In this document: piece after piece, positions 1 to 7,384 of the stretch
Numbering within the stretch: position 1 is the stretch's first letter
Layout: each line of letters opens with the position of its first letter
Assembly (NCBI GenBank): GCA_937989565.1
Contig: CALKRM010000031.1
Coordinates: forward strand, 1-30,505
Direction: 5' to 3'
DNA from: an uncultured Candidatus Saccharibacteria bacterium
GTDB taxonomy: Bacteria; Patescibacteriota; Saccharimonadia; Saccharimonadales; Saccharimonadaceae
DNA: 30,505 nt
Program-made: the position numbers and the translations under genes
The notes under the pieces: generated by a model
The model's input: the letters and a program-made list of their open reading frames with translations, nothing else
Databases searched by the model: none
Told to the model about the DNA's origin: nothing

Positions 1-124
1 CAGGCACAGACGCAGAAACCTCACTATTATTTTCATTAGCCACCACTGGAGCTTCCTTTTCTCGCTGCTTATCCATAAGAGAGCTTACCGCTCTATCCAA
101 CTCATCAAAATCAATATCTGTCAT
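1..124 (-). CDS. N-terminus of an unknown acidic protein (cut by window edge)
   Basis: An open frame runs from an ATG at 124 to the window edge without a stop, giving 41 residues that begin MTDIDFDELDRAVSSLM and continue with a charged stretch rich in Glu, Asn and Ser. A strong Shine-Dalgarno (AGGGGG) lies just upstream of the ATG. The gene starts 14 nt after the tpiA stop on the same strand, so it is probably the last visible gene of the pyk-pgk-tpiA operon. I do not recognise the family. The visible part has no membrane segment or signal peptide; the acidic start followed by a low-complexity linker suggests a soluble N-terminal tail. Confidence 0.7.
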   Translation of the reverse strand, partial: MTDIDFDELDRAVSSLMDKQREKEAPVVANENNSEVSASVP

Positions 125-138
125 ATGCCCCCTATTTT

Positions 139-897
139 TTAACCTTTATGTGCTTTCGAGATTATCTCCTTAAATTGATATGCATCCAAACTGGCTGCGC
201 CAACCAATAAACCATCAAGTTCATCAATTGCTAAATAATCCGCGGCGTTTATTGACGTAATACTTCCACCATAAACAACTCGAACTAATTCCGCCGCTTT
301 TTTACCGTACAAATGAGAAATATGTCGTCGAATCATCTGTGTAGCTTTTTTTACATCAGACGCTTTAGCGCTGTCGCCAGTACCGATCGCCCAAACTGGC
401 TCATACGCAATAACTACTTCATCAAGCTCGTCCGCCGTCACGTTAGCCAGACCACTAGTCAATTGATCAGCTAGAACATCCTTCGTTTCGCCAAGAGTCT
501 TCTCTTGAATCGTCTCACCAACACACAGAATCGGATGAATACGATTTCGAATTGCCGCCTGAACTTTCAGCCGAATATCTTTTTCGCTTTCAATGAAAAT
601 ATAGCGACGCTCCGAATGTCCAATTATCACATAATCAGCAATTCCACGAAGATGCGCCGCTGGAATTTCTCCCGTGTACGCCCCCGAATCGCGCCAATAG
701 CAATTCTGGGCCGCCAACTTAGCGATTCGACGATTAATTTGTAAACTCAAACTCTGCAGCGTCAAAATAGTAGGCGCCAGCACCACTTCAACATCTCTAT
801 GCGACGGCAGCGTGTTCATCAGCTTATGCAAATATAAGCTAGCCTCTTGCATATTGAAGTTCATTTTCCAGTTACCGATGATTAACTTTTTTCTCAT
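139..897 (-). CDS. tpiA: triosephosphate isomerase
   Basis: Interconverts dihydroxyacetone phosphate and glyceraldehyde 3-phosphate in cytosolic glycolysis. The 252-residue length is normal for this TIM-barrel enzyme. Visible catalytic residues are Asn9 and Lys11 in GNWKMN, the electrophile His94 in IIGHSERR, and the catalytic base Glu166 in AYEPVWAIGTG, which starts the flexible loop 6. The C-terminal phosphate-binding segments VYGGSI and GLLVGAASLD are present. The ATG at 897 is preceded by an AAGGA Shine-Dalgarno, and the gene lies 24 nt after the pgk stop, so it is co-transcribed with pyk and pgk. No key residue is missing. Confidence 0.98.
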   Translation of the reverse strand: MRKKLIIGNWKMNFNMQEASLYLHKLMNTLPSHRDVEVVLAPTILTLQSLSLQINRRIAKLAAQNCYWRDSGAYTGEIPAAHLRGIADYVIIGHSERRYIFIESEKDIRLKVQAAIRNRIHPILCVGETIQEKTLGETKDVLADQLTSGLANVTADELDEVVIAYEPVWAIGTGDSAKASDVKKATQMIRRHISHLYGKKAAELVRVVYGGSITSINAADYLAIDELDGLLVGAASLDAYQFKEIISKAHKG

Positions 898-921
898 GAG
901 ATAATCCTTATGCTTAGTTTA

Positions 922-2160
922 TCACCTCAAACCGTATGCGTCTAGTAAACTTTCAATTCCAGGCAATTTTTTACCAGCCATCAAGGCCATACTAGCTCCG
1001 CCACCAGTGGAAACATGAGTAAAATTGGCGCCGTCATGCCCGTCCCATTTCAATATAAAATCAGCCGTATCTCCGCCGCCGACTATTGAAACAACCCCTT
1101 TATTCTGGGCAATAGCTAGCGCTACTCGCGCTGAACCGATTGCAAAATTATCAATTTCAGCATAGCCCAGCGGACCATTCCAAATAACCATCTTTGCATC
1201 AGTCAGTATTTTCGTGAATTTCTCAATTGTCTGACTTCCAATATCCAGCGCCATATCTAAGTTCTTTATTTTATCAATATTAACTTCTTGACGAGGAAAA
1301 TCCTTAGAAATCTCTGGCGCAACCGCCACGTCAATCGGCAATACCAAAAAATCGTCAACATTCTCTGCGCCGACCTTAGCCGCCGCCAAATCATAAATTT
1401 CCGCGACAACCTTTTCCATTCCCGGCTCAAACACACTCTTGCCGACATTAAATCCACGACAATGTAAAAACGTGTTTGACATGGCGCCGCCAATTAAAAT
1501 CCGATCCGCCTTTTTAATCAGACGCTTAATCAGTAATATCTTATCGCTAACTTTCGCGCCGCCAATAACCGCAACCAACGGACGTTTTGGCTTGTTCATC
1601 GCCTCGGTGATAGTTACATATTCTTTTTCTAATAGTAATCCCGCTAGCCCTGGAACACACAACGTAATCGCATGAGTGCTGGCGTGCGCTCTGTGCGCGA
1701 CCGCAAATCCGTCCTGCACAAAATAATCTGCTCGGACAGCGCGTTGAATTGACTTGGCAAATGTTAAATCATCAGTCTCCTCCTCGTCATAAAAGCGTAA
1801 ATTCTCCAACATAAGAATACTGCCTCGTGGCGCGCAGCGAACGGCTTGATGAACAGCTTCGCCCACACAATCATTCAGCAATTCTACCGGACGGTTCAAT
1901 AACTTGGACAGGTGATCTGCGACAACTTTCAAGCTAAACTTAAGATCCTTACCTTTTGGTCGCCCCAGATGAGACATGATAATAATCTTGCAATTCTGCT
2001 CCAGCAAGTATCGGAGCGTGGGCAGCGAAGCGCGAATTCTTAGATCATCAGAAATCTGACCGCGCTTTGTTAGCGGCACATTATAATCTGCTCGCAGAAG
2101 AATAGTTTTTCCACGTAGATCAACATCGCGAATTGTTTGCTTCGGAAATTTTCTGCCCAC
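922..2160 (-). CDS. pgk: phosphoglycerate kinase
   Basis: Transfers the acyl phosphate of 1,3-bisphosphoglycerate to ADP, making ATP in lower glycolysis. At 412 residues it has the usual monomer length. The N-terminal substrate domain shows LLRADYNVPL and the basic-patch motif SHLGRPKGK; the C-terminal nucleotide domain shows VIGGAKVSDK, the GGGDTADF loop and STGGGASMALMAG. The start is a GTG at 2160 (no nearby in-frame ATG fits) with an AGGGAG Shine-Dalgarno about 8 nt upstream, only 11 nt after the pyk stop. The tight spacing makes pyk-pgk-tpiA one payoff-phase operon; gapdh and enolase are not in the window. Confidence 0.98.
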   Translation of the reverse strand: MGRKFPKQTIRDVDLRGKTILLRADYNVPLTKRGQISDDLRIRASLPTLRYLLEQNCKIIIMSHLGRPKGKDLKFSLKVVADHLSKLLNRPVELLNDCVGEAVHQAVRCAPRGSILMLENLRFYDEEETDDLTFAKSIQRAVRADYFVQDGFAVAHRAHASTHAITLCVPGLAGLLLEKEYVTITEAMNKPKRPLVAVIGGAKVSDKILLIKRLIKKADRILIGGAMSNTFLHCRGFNVGKSVFEPGMEKVVAEIYDLAAAKVGAENVDDFLVLPIDVAVAPEISKDFPRQEVNIDKIKNLDMALDIGSQTIEKFTKILTDAKMVIWNGPLGYAEIDNFAIGSARVALAIAQNKGVVSIVGGGDTADFILKWDGHDGANFTHVSTGGGASMALMAGKKLPGIESLLDAYGLR

Positions 2161-2171
2161 CCAAATTCTCC

Positions 2172-3593
2172 CTACGACAACGTCTTGACTTGAATATTGT
2201 CAGTTTTACCTGGCTCTGGATTGTGGCCACTAACAAGCACAACCGTAACTGGGTCTGCGCCGAAATAGCCTTCTTGTTTCAACTCATCAGCTAGCTTAGT
2301 TGCTGCATTTGGGTCGTTTGGTCGAACATATGGACGAGAAGCGTACCTTAACGCCAACTTTTGCGCAGTCTTCACATCTTCGGTTACACAAACAATTGGT
2401 AGGTTCGGACGATATGCAGCAACGTTAATTGCAGTAGCGCCAGTGTGTGTTTCCGCAATAATAGCTCGAGCCTTAATTCTCCTTGCCAATTGAGCTGCCG
2501 TGTAGCTTAAAATCGCGTCAGTTTTTTCACGCATTTCAGCCTTTTCTACCAGCATTACTTCACTGTGTTCTTGAGTGTAGATAATAGTCTTGCGCATCGC
2601 ACGAACGGTTTCGACAGGATATTTACCGTTGGCAGTCTCATCAGACAACATAACTACGTCAGCGCCTTGGATTACGGCATTAGCAACGTCGCTTACTTCA
2701 GCGCGGCTTGGTTCTGGATTATCAACCATACTGCCCATCATTTGCGTTGCAACGATTACTAGCTTGCAATATTTACGACACAAGGCAATAATTCGACGCT
2801 GTACAACTGGGACAATTTCCGCGCCAGCTTCCACCGCCAAGTCACCGCGAGCGACCATAATACCGTCACTAGCCTTAACGATTTCCTCCAAATTCTCTGG
2901 ATCAACGGCAGACTTAGTCTCAATCTTGGCAATAATATTTGCTGTCGATCCCAAATCTGTCAATCGACGACGCAAATCAATAATGTCATCAGCTTTTTGA
3001 ATAAAACTCAATGCAACATAATCAAAATCTTGGCTTGCGCCCCATTCCAAATCGTTAATATCTTTCTGAGTAAGAATATCGCCACCAAAATCTGTGTCTG
3101 GCAAATTCAAACCCTTGCGGCTCATCAAAAAACCGTCGTTCTGAACTTCTACGCGAATTGCAGTTGGACTAACAATTTCTCGCACAACCGTCCTGATCTT
3201 GCCGTCAAACATGTAAAGTGGCTCACCGACTTTCATCTTCTCCGCCAAATTGTACTGCACTGGCAAATTGAAGCTGCCGTCATGCTCAGTAATTTCTGAG
3301 TCCAAGACCAACATATCGCCAACCTTAACATTCAGCATATTGTCCTTCAAAACGCCCAAGCGAATCTTTGGACCTTGCAAATCTTGTAGAATTGCGACAG
3401 GCTTGCCCAGCTGTTTACTAGCTGTGCGCACCCAATCGATCTGCTCAATTCGCTCCTCGTTAGCGCCGTGGCTAAAGTTCATACGGATGCCGTTAACGCC
3501 GGCCTCCAACAATTGGTAAACCTTTTCTTGGCTGAACGTTGCTGGCCCAATTGTTGCTAATATTTTTGTTCGTTTAAATATATTATCACTCAT
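2172..3593 (-). CDS. pyk: pyruvate kinase
   Basis: Converts phosphoenolpyruvate and ADP to pyruvate and ATP. From the ATG at 3593 the protein is 473 residues, a normal length. Motifs in order: TKILATIGPA at the N-terminus, GVNGIRMNFSHG, GPKIRLG, the catalytic Lys in IIAKIET, the metal-binding MVARGDLAVE, and NPEPSRAEVSDVANAV before a C-terminal regulatory-type domain. The frame is open 25 codons further upstream, but that extension would cross the promoter: a TATAAT at 3606-3601 ends 7 nt before the ATG at 3593. The start at MSDNIF therefore gives a leaderless mRNA and begins exactly at the family's conserved N-terminus. First gene of the glycolytic operon. Confidence 0.97.
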   Translation of the reverse strand: MSDNIFKRTKILATIGPATFSQEKVYQLLEAGVNGIRMNFSHGANEERIEQIDWVRTASKQLGKPVAILQDLQGPKIRLGVLKDNMLNVKVGDMLVLDSEITEHDGSFNLPVQYNLAEKMKVGEPLYMFDGKIRTVVREIVSPTAIRVEVQNDGFLMSRKGLNLPDTDFGGDILTQKDINDLEWGASQDFDYVALSFIQKADDIIDLRRRLTDLGSTANIIAKIETKSAVDPENLEEIVKASDGIMVARGDLAVEAGAEIVPVVQRRIIALCRKYCKLVIVATQMMGSMVDNPEPSRAEVSDVANAVIQGADVVMLSDETANGKYPVETVRAMRKTIIYTQEHSEVMLVEKAEMREKTDAILSYTAAQLARRIKARAIIAETHTGATAINVAAYRPNLPIVCVTEDVKTAQKLALRYASRPYVRPNDPNAATKLADELKQEGYFGADPVTVVLVSGHNPEPGKTDNIQVKTLS

Positions 3594-3600
3594 TTTTAAA

Positions 3601-3629
3601 ATTATACCACGAAATAACAGTGATGAAAA
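3601..3629 (-). promoter_or_regulatory. pyk operon promoter (leaderless)
   Basis: On the minus strand, an extended -10 (TGG-TATAAT, hexamer 3606-3601) has a plausible -35 TTTTCA at 3629-3624 with a 17-nt spacer. Only 7 nt separate the -10 from the pyk ATG, so transcription should begin at or next to the start codon. Confidence 0.75.
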
Positions 3630-3707
3630 ATGGCGCCAAGGAGACTTGTAGTACTTATTTAATGTCAAGATTTGCGTTAGTCAAAACTAGCTTACCCATT
3701 TCCTTAA

Positions 3708-3716
3708 TGCTAGAAT
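3708..3716 (+). promoter_or_regulatory. extended -10 for the 3726 gene
   Basis: TGC-TAGAAT (hexamer 3711-3716) ends 9 nt before the ATG at 3726. No good -35 is visible. It drives the rightward cassette and, with the pyk promoter, makes this intergenic stretch divergent. Confidence 0.6.
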
Positions 3717-3725
3717 ATAAATATT

Positions 3726-4028
3726 ATGCCAGAAATAGATAAATATATTATCTCAAAAATTTTGTTCTTTATTTTCGGATCAACTACTGTAATTATTTTC
3801 TTTTTATTCTATACTGGAGTATTTATAAATATCGTTGGGTCCGTAGAAGCTGCAATTACGATATACTGCATAAACACCGTCCTACTGATACCCATAACTA
3901 TCTGGTATGCAATCGAGCGCTCACACAAACCGAAATATAAGGAGAGTGATATACTTGAAGCCTATTCTGAAATGATGTCTCAGACTGACGATGAGTCCGC
4001 CGCCAAAGAAACTACGAAGCAACAATGA
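3726..4028 (+). CDS. small two-TM membrane protein, unknown function
   Basis: A 100-residue protein with two hydrophobic helices (about residues 11-34 and 41-61), then a charged cytoplasmic-looking tail rich in Glu, Lys and Thr ending KETTKQQ. No signal-peptidase site or known domain is recognised. The ATG lies 9 nt downstream of an extended -10, so the transcript should be nearly leaderless. The 3' end overlaps the next gene (phospholipase-D-like) by 38 nt, pointing to coupled expression. The place and coupling suggest a membrane partner or anchor for the PLD-like protein, but that is inference; it could also be an independent small membrane protein. Confidence 0.7.
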   Translation: MPEIDKYIISKILFFIFGSTTVIIFFLFYTGVFINIVGSVEAAITIYCINTVLLIPITIWYAIERSHKPKYKESDILEAYSEMMSQTDDESAAKETTKQQ

Positions 4029-4659
4029 AAAAGCTCGCCACAATAAGCGAGCTATTCCAAACAATCTTTATGGTGAGCTAACCAATATAAATGTGGAACT
4101 CCTTTTTCGCGATTTGTTTGCGCTGCGAGATCGCTTCAAAGAGCTGAGTATAGTCATTAAAAACGGCGAGGTGTATTTACAGATTTGGAAGAGCGTGATG
4201 TTTAATTTGCAAAAACCAGATTCAAAACTCTACGGCCAAAACGCTTTTGACAACCAGTTTATGCGCGACTTACAAAAAGCTCGCAAAAGCGCTATCATCG
4301 AAAGTCCGTTTCTCAGAACTGTCCGAGTCGAAAAATTTATTCCAATACTTCACCGGCTCAAAAAGCGCGGCGTGACAATATTACTTAACACCAAACCACT
4401 TGAAGAACACGACGAAATATACAGACTACAAGTCCAAAAATCTCTGAGTTTACTACAATCAGTAGGCGTCGAAGTGCTTTTTACAGTCAAACATCACCGC
4501 AAATTAGTCATCATCGACAGAGAAATTATTTACGAAGGCAGTCTAAATATTTTTTCGTATCGCGACAGTTGCGAGATAATGAGAAGGACGACATACGCGC
4601 TTGAGGCGGAAATGTTGATAGATTTTATCGGCTTAAATAAATTTATGGAGGTGAAATAA
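3991..4659 (+). CDS. single-HKD phospholipase-D-like protein (nuclease-type)
   Basis: A 222-residue soluble protein with one PLD active-site motif: His169-x-Lys171-x4-Asp176 within KHHRKLVIIDRE, followed by the GS..N element (Gly183, Ser184, Asn186). The segment SAIIESPFL (100-108) and the LKKRGVTILLNTKP strand-turn are typical of the PLDc_2 fold. Single-HKD members such as Nuc-type nucleases dimerise to build one active site and hydrolyse phosphodiesters, so a nuclease is more likely than a lipase, especially as no signal peptide or TM is present. The first 25 residues are basic and possibly disordered. The start at 3991 overlaps the upstream gene by 38 nt; no strong Shine-Dalgarno is seen, so a later start is possible. 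Confidence 0.75.
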   Translation: MSPPPKKLRSNNEKARHNKRAIPNNLYGELTNINVELLFRDLFALRDRFKELSIVIKNGEVYLQIWKSVMFNLQKPDSKLYGQNAFDNQFMRDLQKARKSAIIESPFLRTVRVEKFIPILHRLKKRGVTILLNTKPLEEHDEIYRLQVQKSLSLLQSVGVEVLFTVKHHRKLVIIDREIIYEGSLNIFSYRDSCEIMRRTTYALEAEMLIDFIGLNKFMEVK

Positions 4660-4661
4660 TC

Positions 4662-4892
4662 ATGAACGACGAGGATACAATCAAGGATCTTCATCTGTAC
4701 GAAGACGAAGAAACGATTCAGAAAACGATCCACTACCTGGAGCTTCACGACCCAGACAATGCCAATCGCGAATACGCGGTCGGATTTCTGAAATTCATGC
4801 AGCGATTTGCGTATGTCGCGAGCAAGGATGAGGGGTTTGATTTTGAGAAATTCCTGAAGGAATATAAAACAAAGCGCAGGAGTAATCAATAA
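4662..4892 (+). CDS. 76-aa acidic helical protein, unknown
   Basis: Begins 2 nt after the stop of the PLD-like gene with a strong Shine-Dalgarno (GGAGGTG, inside the end of that gene) before the ATG at 4662, so it is certainly translated with it. The protein is acidic at the N-terminus (MNDEDTIKDLHLYEDEE), predicted helical, and ends in a basic KTKRRSNQ tail. There is no membrane segment, cysteine pair or recognisable domain. Its position directly after a putative nuclease suggests an accessory or inhibitor-like partner, which is inference only. The stop is 16 nt from the stop of the convergent 190-aa membrane protein gene, with no obvious terminator between them. Confidence 0.75.
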   Translation: MNDEDTIKDLHLYEDEETIQKTIHYLELHDPDNANREYAVGFLKFMQRFAYVASKDEGFDFEKFLKEYKTKRRSNQ

Positions 4893-4908
4893 CACACCCT
4901 TGATTTGA

Positions 4909-5481
4909 TCAGCGGTATATTCTATAGCGTTTTGCCTTCAAGTCGCTAATCGTGGATTCTATCTGGTTGAGAGCGTTTAGATAATCGCTTTCAGACAATT
5001 GTGCTCCTTTCTGAAACTTATCGGTCAGAGCTGAATATACACCTTTGCTGAATGGTAGTTGGATATTTTCTTTAAAACCGAACAATAGAGAGCTCGACTC
5101 GCTTGATATAGTATCCATCCTATTTTGTATTTTACGTATTAATCTACGCAGCTGTTTTACATCTTCTTCATCTATATTATCCTTAGTGTATGTTTCGCTG
5201 TAGAGACTATCGACAGCCTCTAATAGCTTGATGATTTCTTCAATTTCCCCACAAACTATTGCCTCATAACTTCGTTGGTTATTTAATTTTCTATCTATAA
5301 TAAAAGGTGTTACGGAAACTGATATCGCTAACGCCAACAGAGAAACTACAGACCCTAAATCTACTTGTGTATTAATAGACATGAGCTTATTATTAGATAA
5401 AAAGTAGTATCCTATGGCTCCTATAAGGATCCACATAGCCGCTAAAGAGACCTGCTTAATTATTGATGTCGATACTTTCAT
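4909..5481 (-). CDS. two-TM membrane protein, third gene of the GHKL/STAS cassette
   Basis: 190 residues from the ATG at 5481 (a TTG one codon upstream is an alternative). Two hydrophobic helices lie near residues 9-28 and 41-60, the second followed by a basic IDRKLNNQR, then a long mainly helical soluble domain of about 120 residues ending KAKRYRIYR. No catalytic motif is recognised. The start overlaps the end of the STAS-like gene by 26 nt, so expression is coupled to it. A membrane protein translationally coupled to an ATPase/STAS pair would fit an output or effector component; this is inference. Base use is AT-richer than in the flanking core genes. Confidence 0.7.
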   Translation of the reverse strand: MKVSTSIIKQVSLAAMWILIGAIGYYFLSNNKLMSINTQVDLGSVVSLLALAISVSVTPFIIDRKLNNQRSYEAIVCGEIEEIIKLLEAVDSLYSETYTKDNIDEEDVKQLRRLIRKIQNRMDTISSESSSLLFGFKENIQLPFSKGVYSALTDKFQKGAQLSESDYLNALNQIESTISDLKAKRYRIYR

Positions 5482-5788
5482 CAATATAACCCCAGAATCT
5501 CTCTGTTAATCCAGGCTCGTCATCGCTTTTGATTTCTATCTTTTCTCGTACATCTAGACCGTCCTGTTTACACTGTTGCGATATCTCTAATGCAAGCTCT
5601 GATAGGAATGAAGATGCGTACCCCCAAGTATTGTCGAAATCAATAAGTATAAGTTCTTTATCATTGAGGTGTTGTTTAATATAACTATCAAAAAACTCCT
5701 CAGCAGAACCGTCACCGTCGCTTTTATATCTGGCGCCCGGTAGGGTTGTGAAGTCGCTAACGCTTATTTTTATTCTGTTACTCAACAC
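5456..5788 (-). CDS. STAS-like DUF4325 protein
   Basis: About 110 residues. The pattern LPGARYKSDGDGSAEEFF, a hydrophobic strand ILIDFDNT, and then WGYASSFLSELALEI matches the DUF4325 (STAS-like) family, in which a GYxSSFLxE helix follows the core strand. STAS-type domains switch partners by phosphorylation or binding, usually with a GHKL kinase, and such an ATPase is encoded immediately upstream. The frame extends back to 5851, but a GGGAGG Shine-Dalgarno lies just before GTG 5788/TTG 5785, so translation should start there, overlapping the ATPase stop by 8-11 nt. I cannot decide between GTG (110 aa) and TTG (109 aa); the TTG has the better spacing. Confidence 0.75.
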   Translation of the reverse strand: MLSNRIKISVSDFTTLPGARYKSDGDGSAEEFFDSYIKQHLNDKELILIDFDNTWGYASSFLSELALEISQQCKQDGLDVREKIEIKSDDEPGLTERFWGYIDESIDINN

Positions 5789-6818
5789 AAACCTCCCAGT
5801 AGTATATTGTTGCTGACAGGTTTTCAGATGAATCCTTCTCAATACTACCAATATTAACTAGGTTAACCTTAGTTTTGTTTGTAATTATCTCAAATCTTTT
5901 ATACATATCGTCACCACTTACTGTATCGTATATATATTTTATACCTTTACCTCTCTGTCGTAAAGCCGTGCGACTTTGTAGGCCTTTTGGTATAGCCTGC
6001 CTAAAGAACTCGCCTTGAGAGCTTTCTCGCTTGATTATCGTATGCCACCATGGCGATCTTCCTTGCTGCCGGCTATTAGCCTTATCGATTAGAGTTTCGT
6101 AAATACCAACGCCCATATCTATTATGCAGTATTGTTTAACCTTGTTTCCATTGTTATTCTTGGTTTCATACGTGTTAACGATCCAAGGGAGGGTGTAGCT
6201 GCTATCTGGATTGGCGTGATCTGCGGTATTTGTTACGATCTCAATAATTATTGGAGGAAGGTCTCGTAGTCTTTGTTTACTGTTTTCTCCAAAATAATCG
6301 ACAGTTTTCGTTAATATATCACTAATTGCCTCTTCGTTGACTTCATCTTCACTTCGAGACAAAAATGCTCCACTGTTAAAATCTGGTATTCTCTCCTTAA
6401 TAATCATATTTTCAAACTGTGCCTCCTCGAAAAACCTGTACGCTGCGGAATTTGAAAGGGGGCTCGTTACTTCTAGGTATTTTGATTTTGTATTTCTATC
6501 CAGCATAAACGCACCCAACAAGCACAATGTAGGAAGGTCGATCGAGGTTATCTTACGTAGATTTATCTGTGTATATTCTTTTTGATTCAGCATGCGCTTT
6601 ATGGTATTGAAGTATTTAATCACACTGTCTCTGTTATCTAGTATGGAGAAATTAGTCGGAGCATCCATTGACGTGTAGGATATATTCTTTGTAGCTTTTT
6701 CACGTAACCGATGATATCTCAAAAGCCTATTGCCATGAGAGTATCTAGCCCTTAACTCTCGGCGATGCCTCTTGCGAGCTATTCTTTGCAGCTTTTCTCT
6801 GTCTTTAATTTTTCGCAT
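5778..6818 (-). CDS. STAS-like + GHKL ATPase protein
   Basis: 346 residues in three parts. Residues 1-45 are extremely basic (many Arg/Lys/His). Residues 55-140 resemble a STAS/MlaB-like fold, with the INLRKITSIDLPTLCLLG strand-helix. Residues 160-346 are a Bergerat-fold (GHKL) ATPase: N-box Glu193, Asn197, Asp200 in EIVTNTADHAN; G1 Asp234-x-Gly236-x-Gly238 in DMGVGI; G2 RGKGI (289-293). There is no TM segment and no H-box histidine, so it is not a classical sensor kinase; it may resemble anti-sigma kinases or other ATP-switch GHKL proteins. A TATAAT lies 10 nt before the ATG. It heads a three-gene overlapping cassette with the DUF4325 and 2-TM genes. Confidence 0.8.
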   Translation of the reverse strand: MRKIKDREKLQRIARKRHRRELRARYSHGNRLLRYHRLREKATKNISYTSMDAPTNFSILDNRDSVIKYFNTIKRMLNQKEYTQINLRKITSIDLPTLCLLGAFMLDRNTKSKYLEVTSPLSNSAAYRFFEEAQFENMIIKERIPDFNSGAFLSRSEDEVNEEAISDILTKTVDYFGENSKQRLRDLPPIIIEIVTNTADHANPDSSYTLPWIVNTYETKNNNGNKVKQYCIIDMGVGIYETLIDKANSRQQGRSPWWHTIIKRESSQGEFFRQAIPKGLQSRTALRQRGKGIKYIYDTVSGDDMYKRFEIITNKTKVNLVNIGSIEKDSSENLSATIYYWEVCVE

Positions 6819-6828
6819 AGATGTACTT

Positions 6829-6834
6829 ATTATA
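6829..6834 (-). promoter_or_regulatory. -10 box of the GHKL/STAS cassette
   Basis: TATAAT on the minus strand (6834-6829) ends 10 nt before the ATG at 6818. No TGN extension. The predicted transcription start is within a few nt of the start codon. Confidence 0.65.
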
Positions 6835-6869
6835 GCGTATAGCGCGTACGCTTAGATTATTGTATCCAA

Positions 6870-7220
6870 TTACATATCATCTATTATCGGCTCCGTCATG
6901 ACCTGCGATTTTTTCTTTGCCTGTTTGTTGGTTTTGGTGCCTTTTCTTGACACATCCCCGCTAGAACTTTTTCGCCCAGAAATCTCTTCTCGCTTCCTGG
7001 CAAATTCCTTTCGTGAGTGTTTAACAATTTCATCTCGCACCAACTCATCGCCCTTATTTTCCAGTAGTAAAGTCTGCCCAGGTAGCGGCTCCTGCGCGTG
7101 CACCGCCGCCAGCCTAGCGTAATAATTATATGCAGGCAGATTACTGATCTCGCCCGGTTTAGCGTATGGACTAAACATCAGCAGCAAGCGCTGTTCATCC
7201 TGCGGGTTTCCAGTTCGGAA
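6870..7220 (-). pseudogene. C-terminal remnant of a VirD4/TraG-like type IV secretion ATPase
   Basis: This frame carries FRTGNPQDEQRLLLMF, then SPYAKPGEISNLPAYNYYARL, a Pro-Gly-Gln-Thr turn and a basic tail with HSRKEFARKREE. The layout (short strand, acidic helix, FxP, a Pro-x-Tyr-Asn loop ending in an Arg-Leu strand, then a charged helical tail) matches the extreme C-terminus of VirD4/TraG-type and related type IV secretion ATPases in patescibacterial genomes. No Walker motifs or upstream domain exist; the frame closes just upstream, and the preceding DNA encodes a different protein start in another frame. The first in-frame ATG (7187) lies inside the conserved segment, so this is best read as a broken gene. 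A short translated product cannot be excluded. Confidence 0.55.
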
Positions 7221-7384
7221 GCAGAAAATTCCGGAGAGACAGAACCATCTTTACCTAAATAGTCCTTGATTCTATTATTACCTATAAGATAGCCTATTGT
7301 TGTCTGTTTCTTATTGTAATATGTGCTTATATCCGAATACGCCAGCGCACTTAAGGCCAAATATTGCTCATTAGTTATGTTCAC
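7178..7384 (-). pseudogene. truncated N-terminal gene fragment fused to the ATPase remnant
   Basis: 68 codons from a GTG at 7384 with an excellent Shine-Dalgarno (GAGGAGG) inside the end of the 270-aa gene, whose stop it overlaps by 14 nt. The product begins MNITNEQYLALSALAYSD and reads as a normal N-terminus up to about SPEFSASELE, then runs into a short out-of-register tail, TRRMNSACC, and stops. I have an impression of the N-terminus of lipase-like (class 3 alpha/beta) proteins, but the catalytic part is absent and I do not rely on it. The frame change to the VirD4-like tail falls around 7205-7235, consistent with a deletion that joined two unrelated genes. Confidence 0.55.

Noticed and set aside
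2590..3000. 136-codon open frame on the plus strand inside pyk
   Set aside because: Shadow of the conserved pyruvate kinase frame; no promoter or Shine-Dalgarno site and no recognisable domain.
4530..4895. 121-codon minus-strand frame opposite the PLD-like and 76-aa genes
   Set aside because: The plus-strand genes have HKD motif and Shine-Dalgarno support; the antisense frame has neither.
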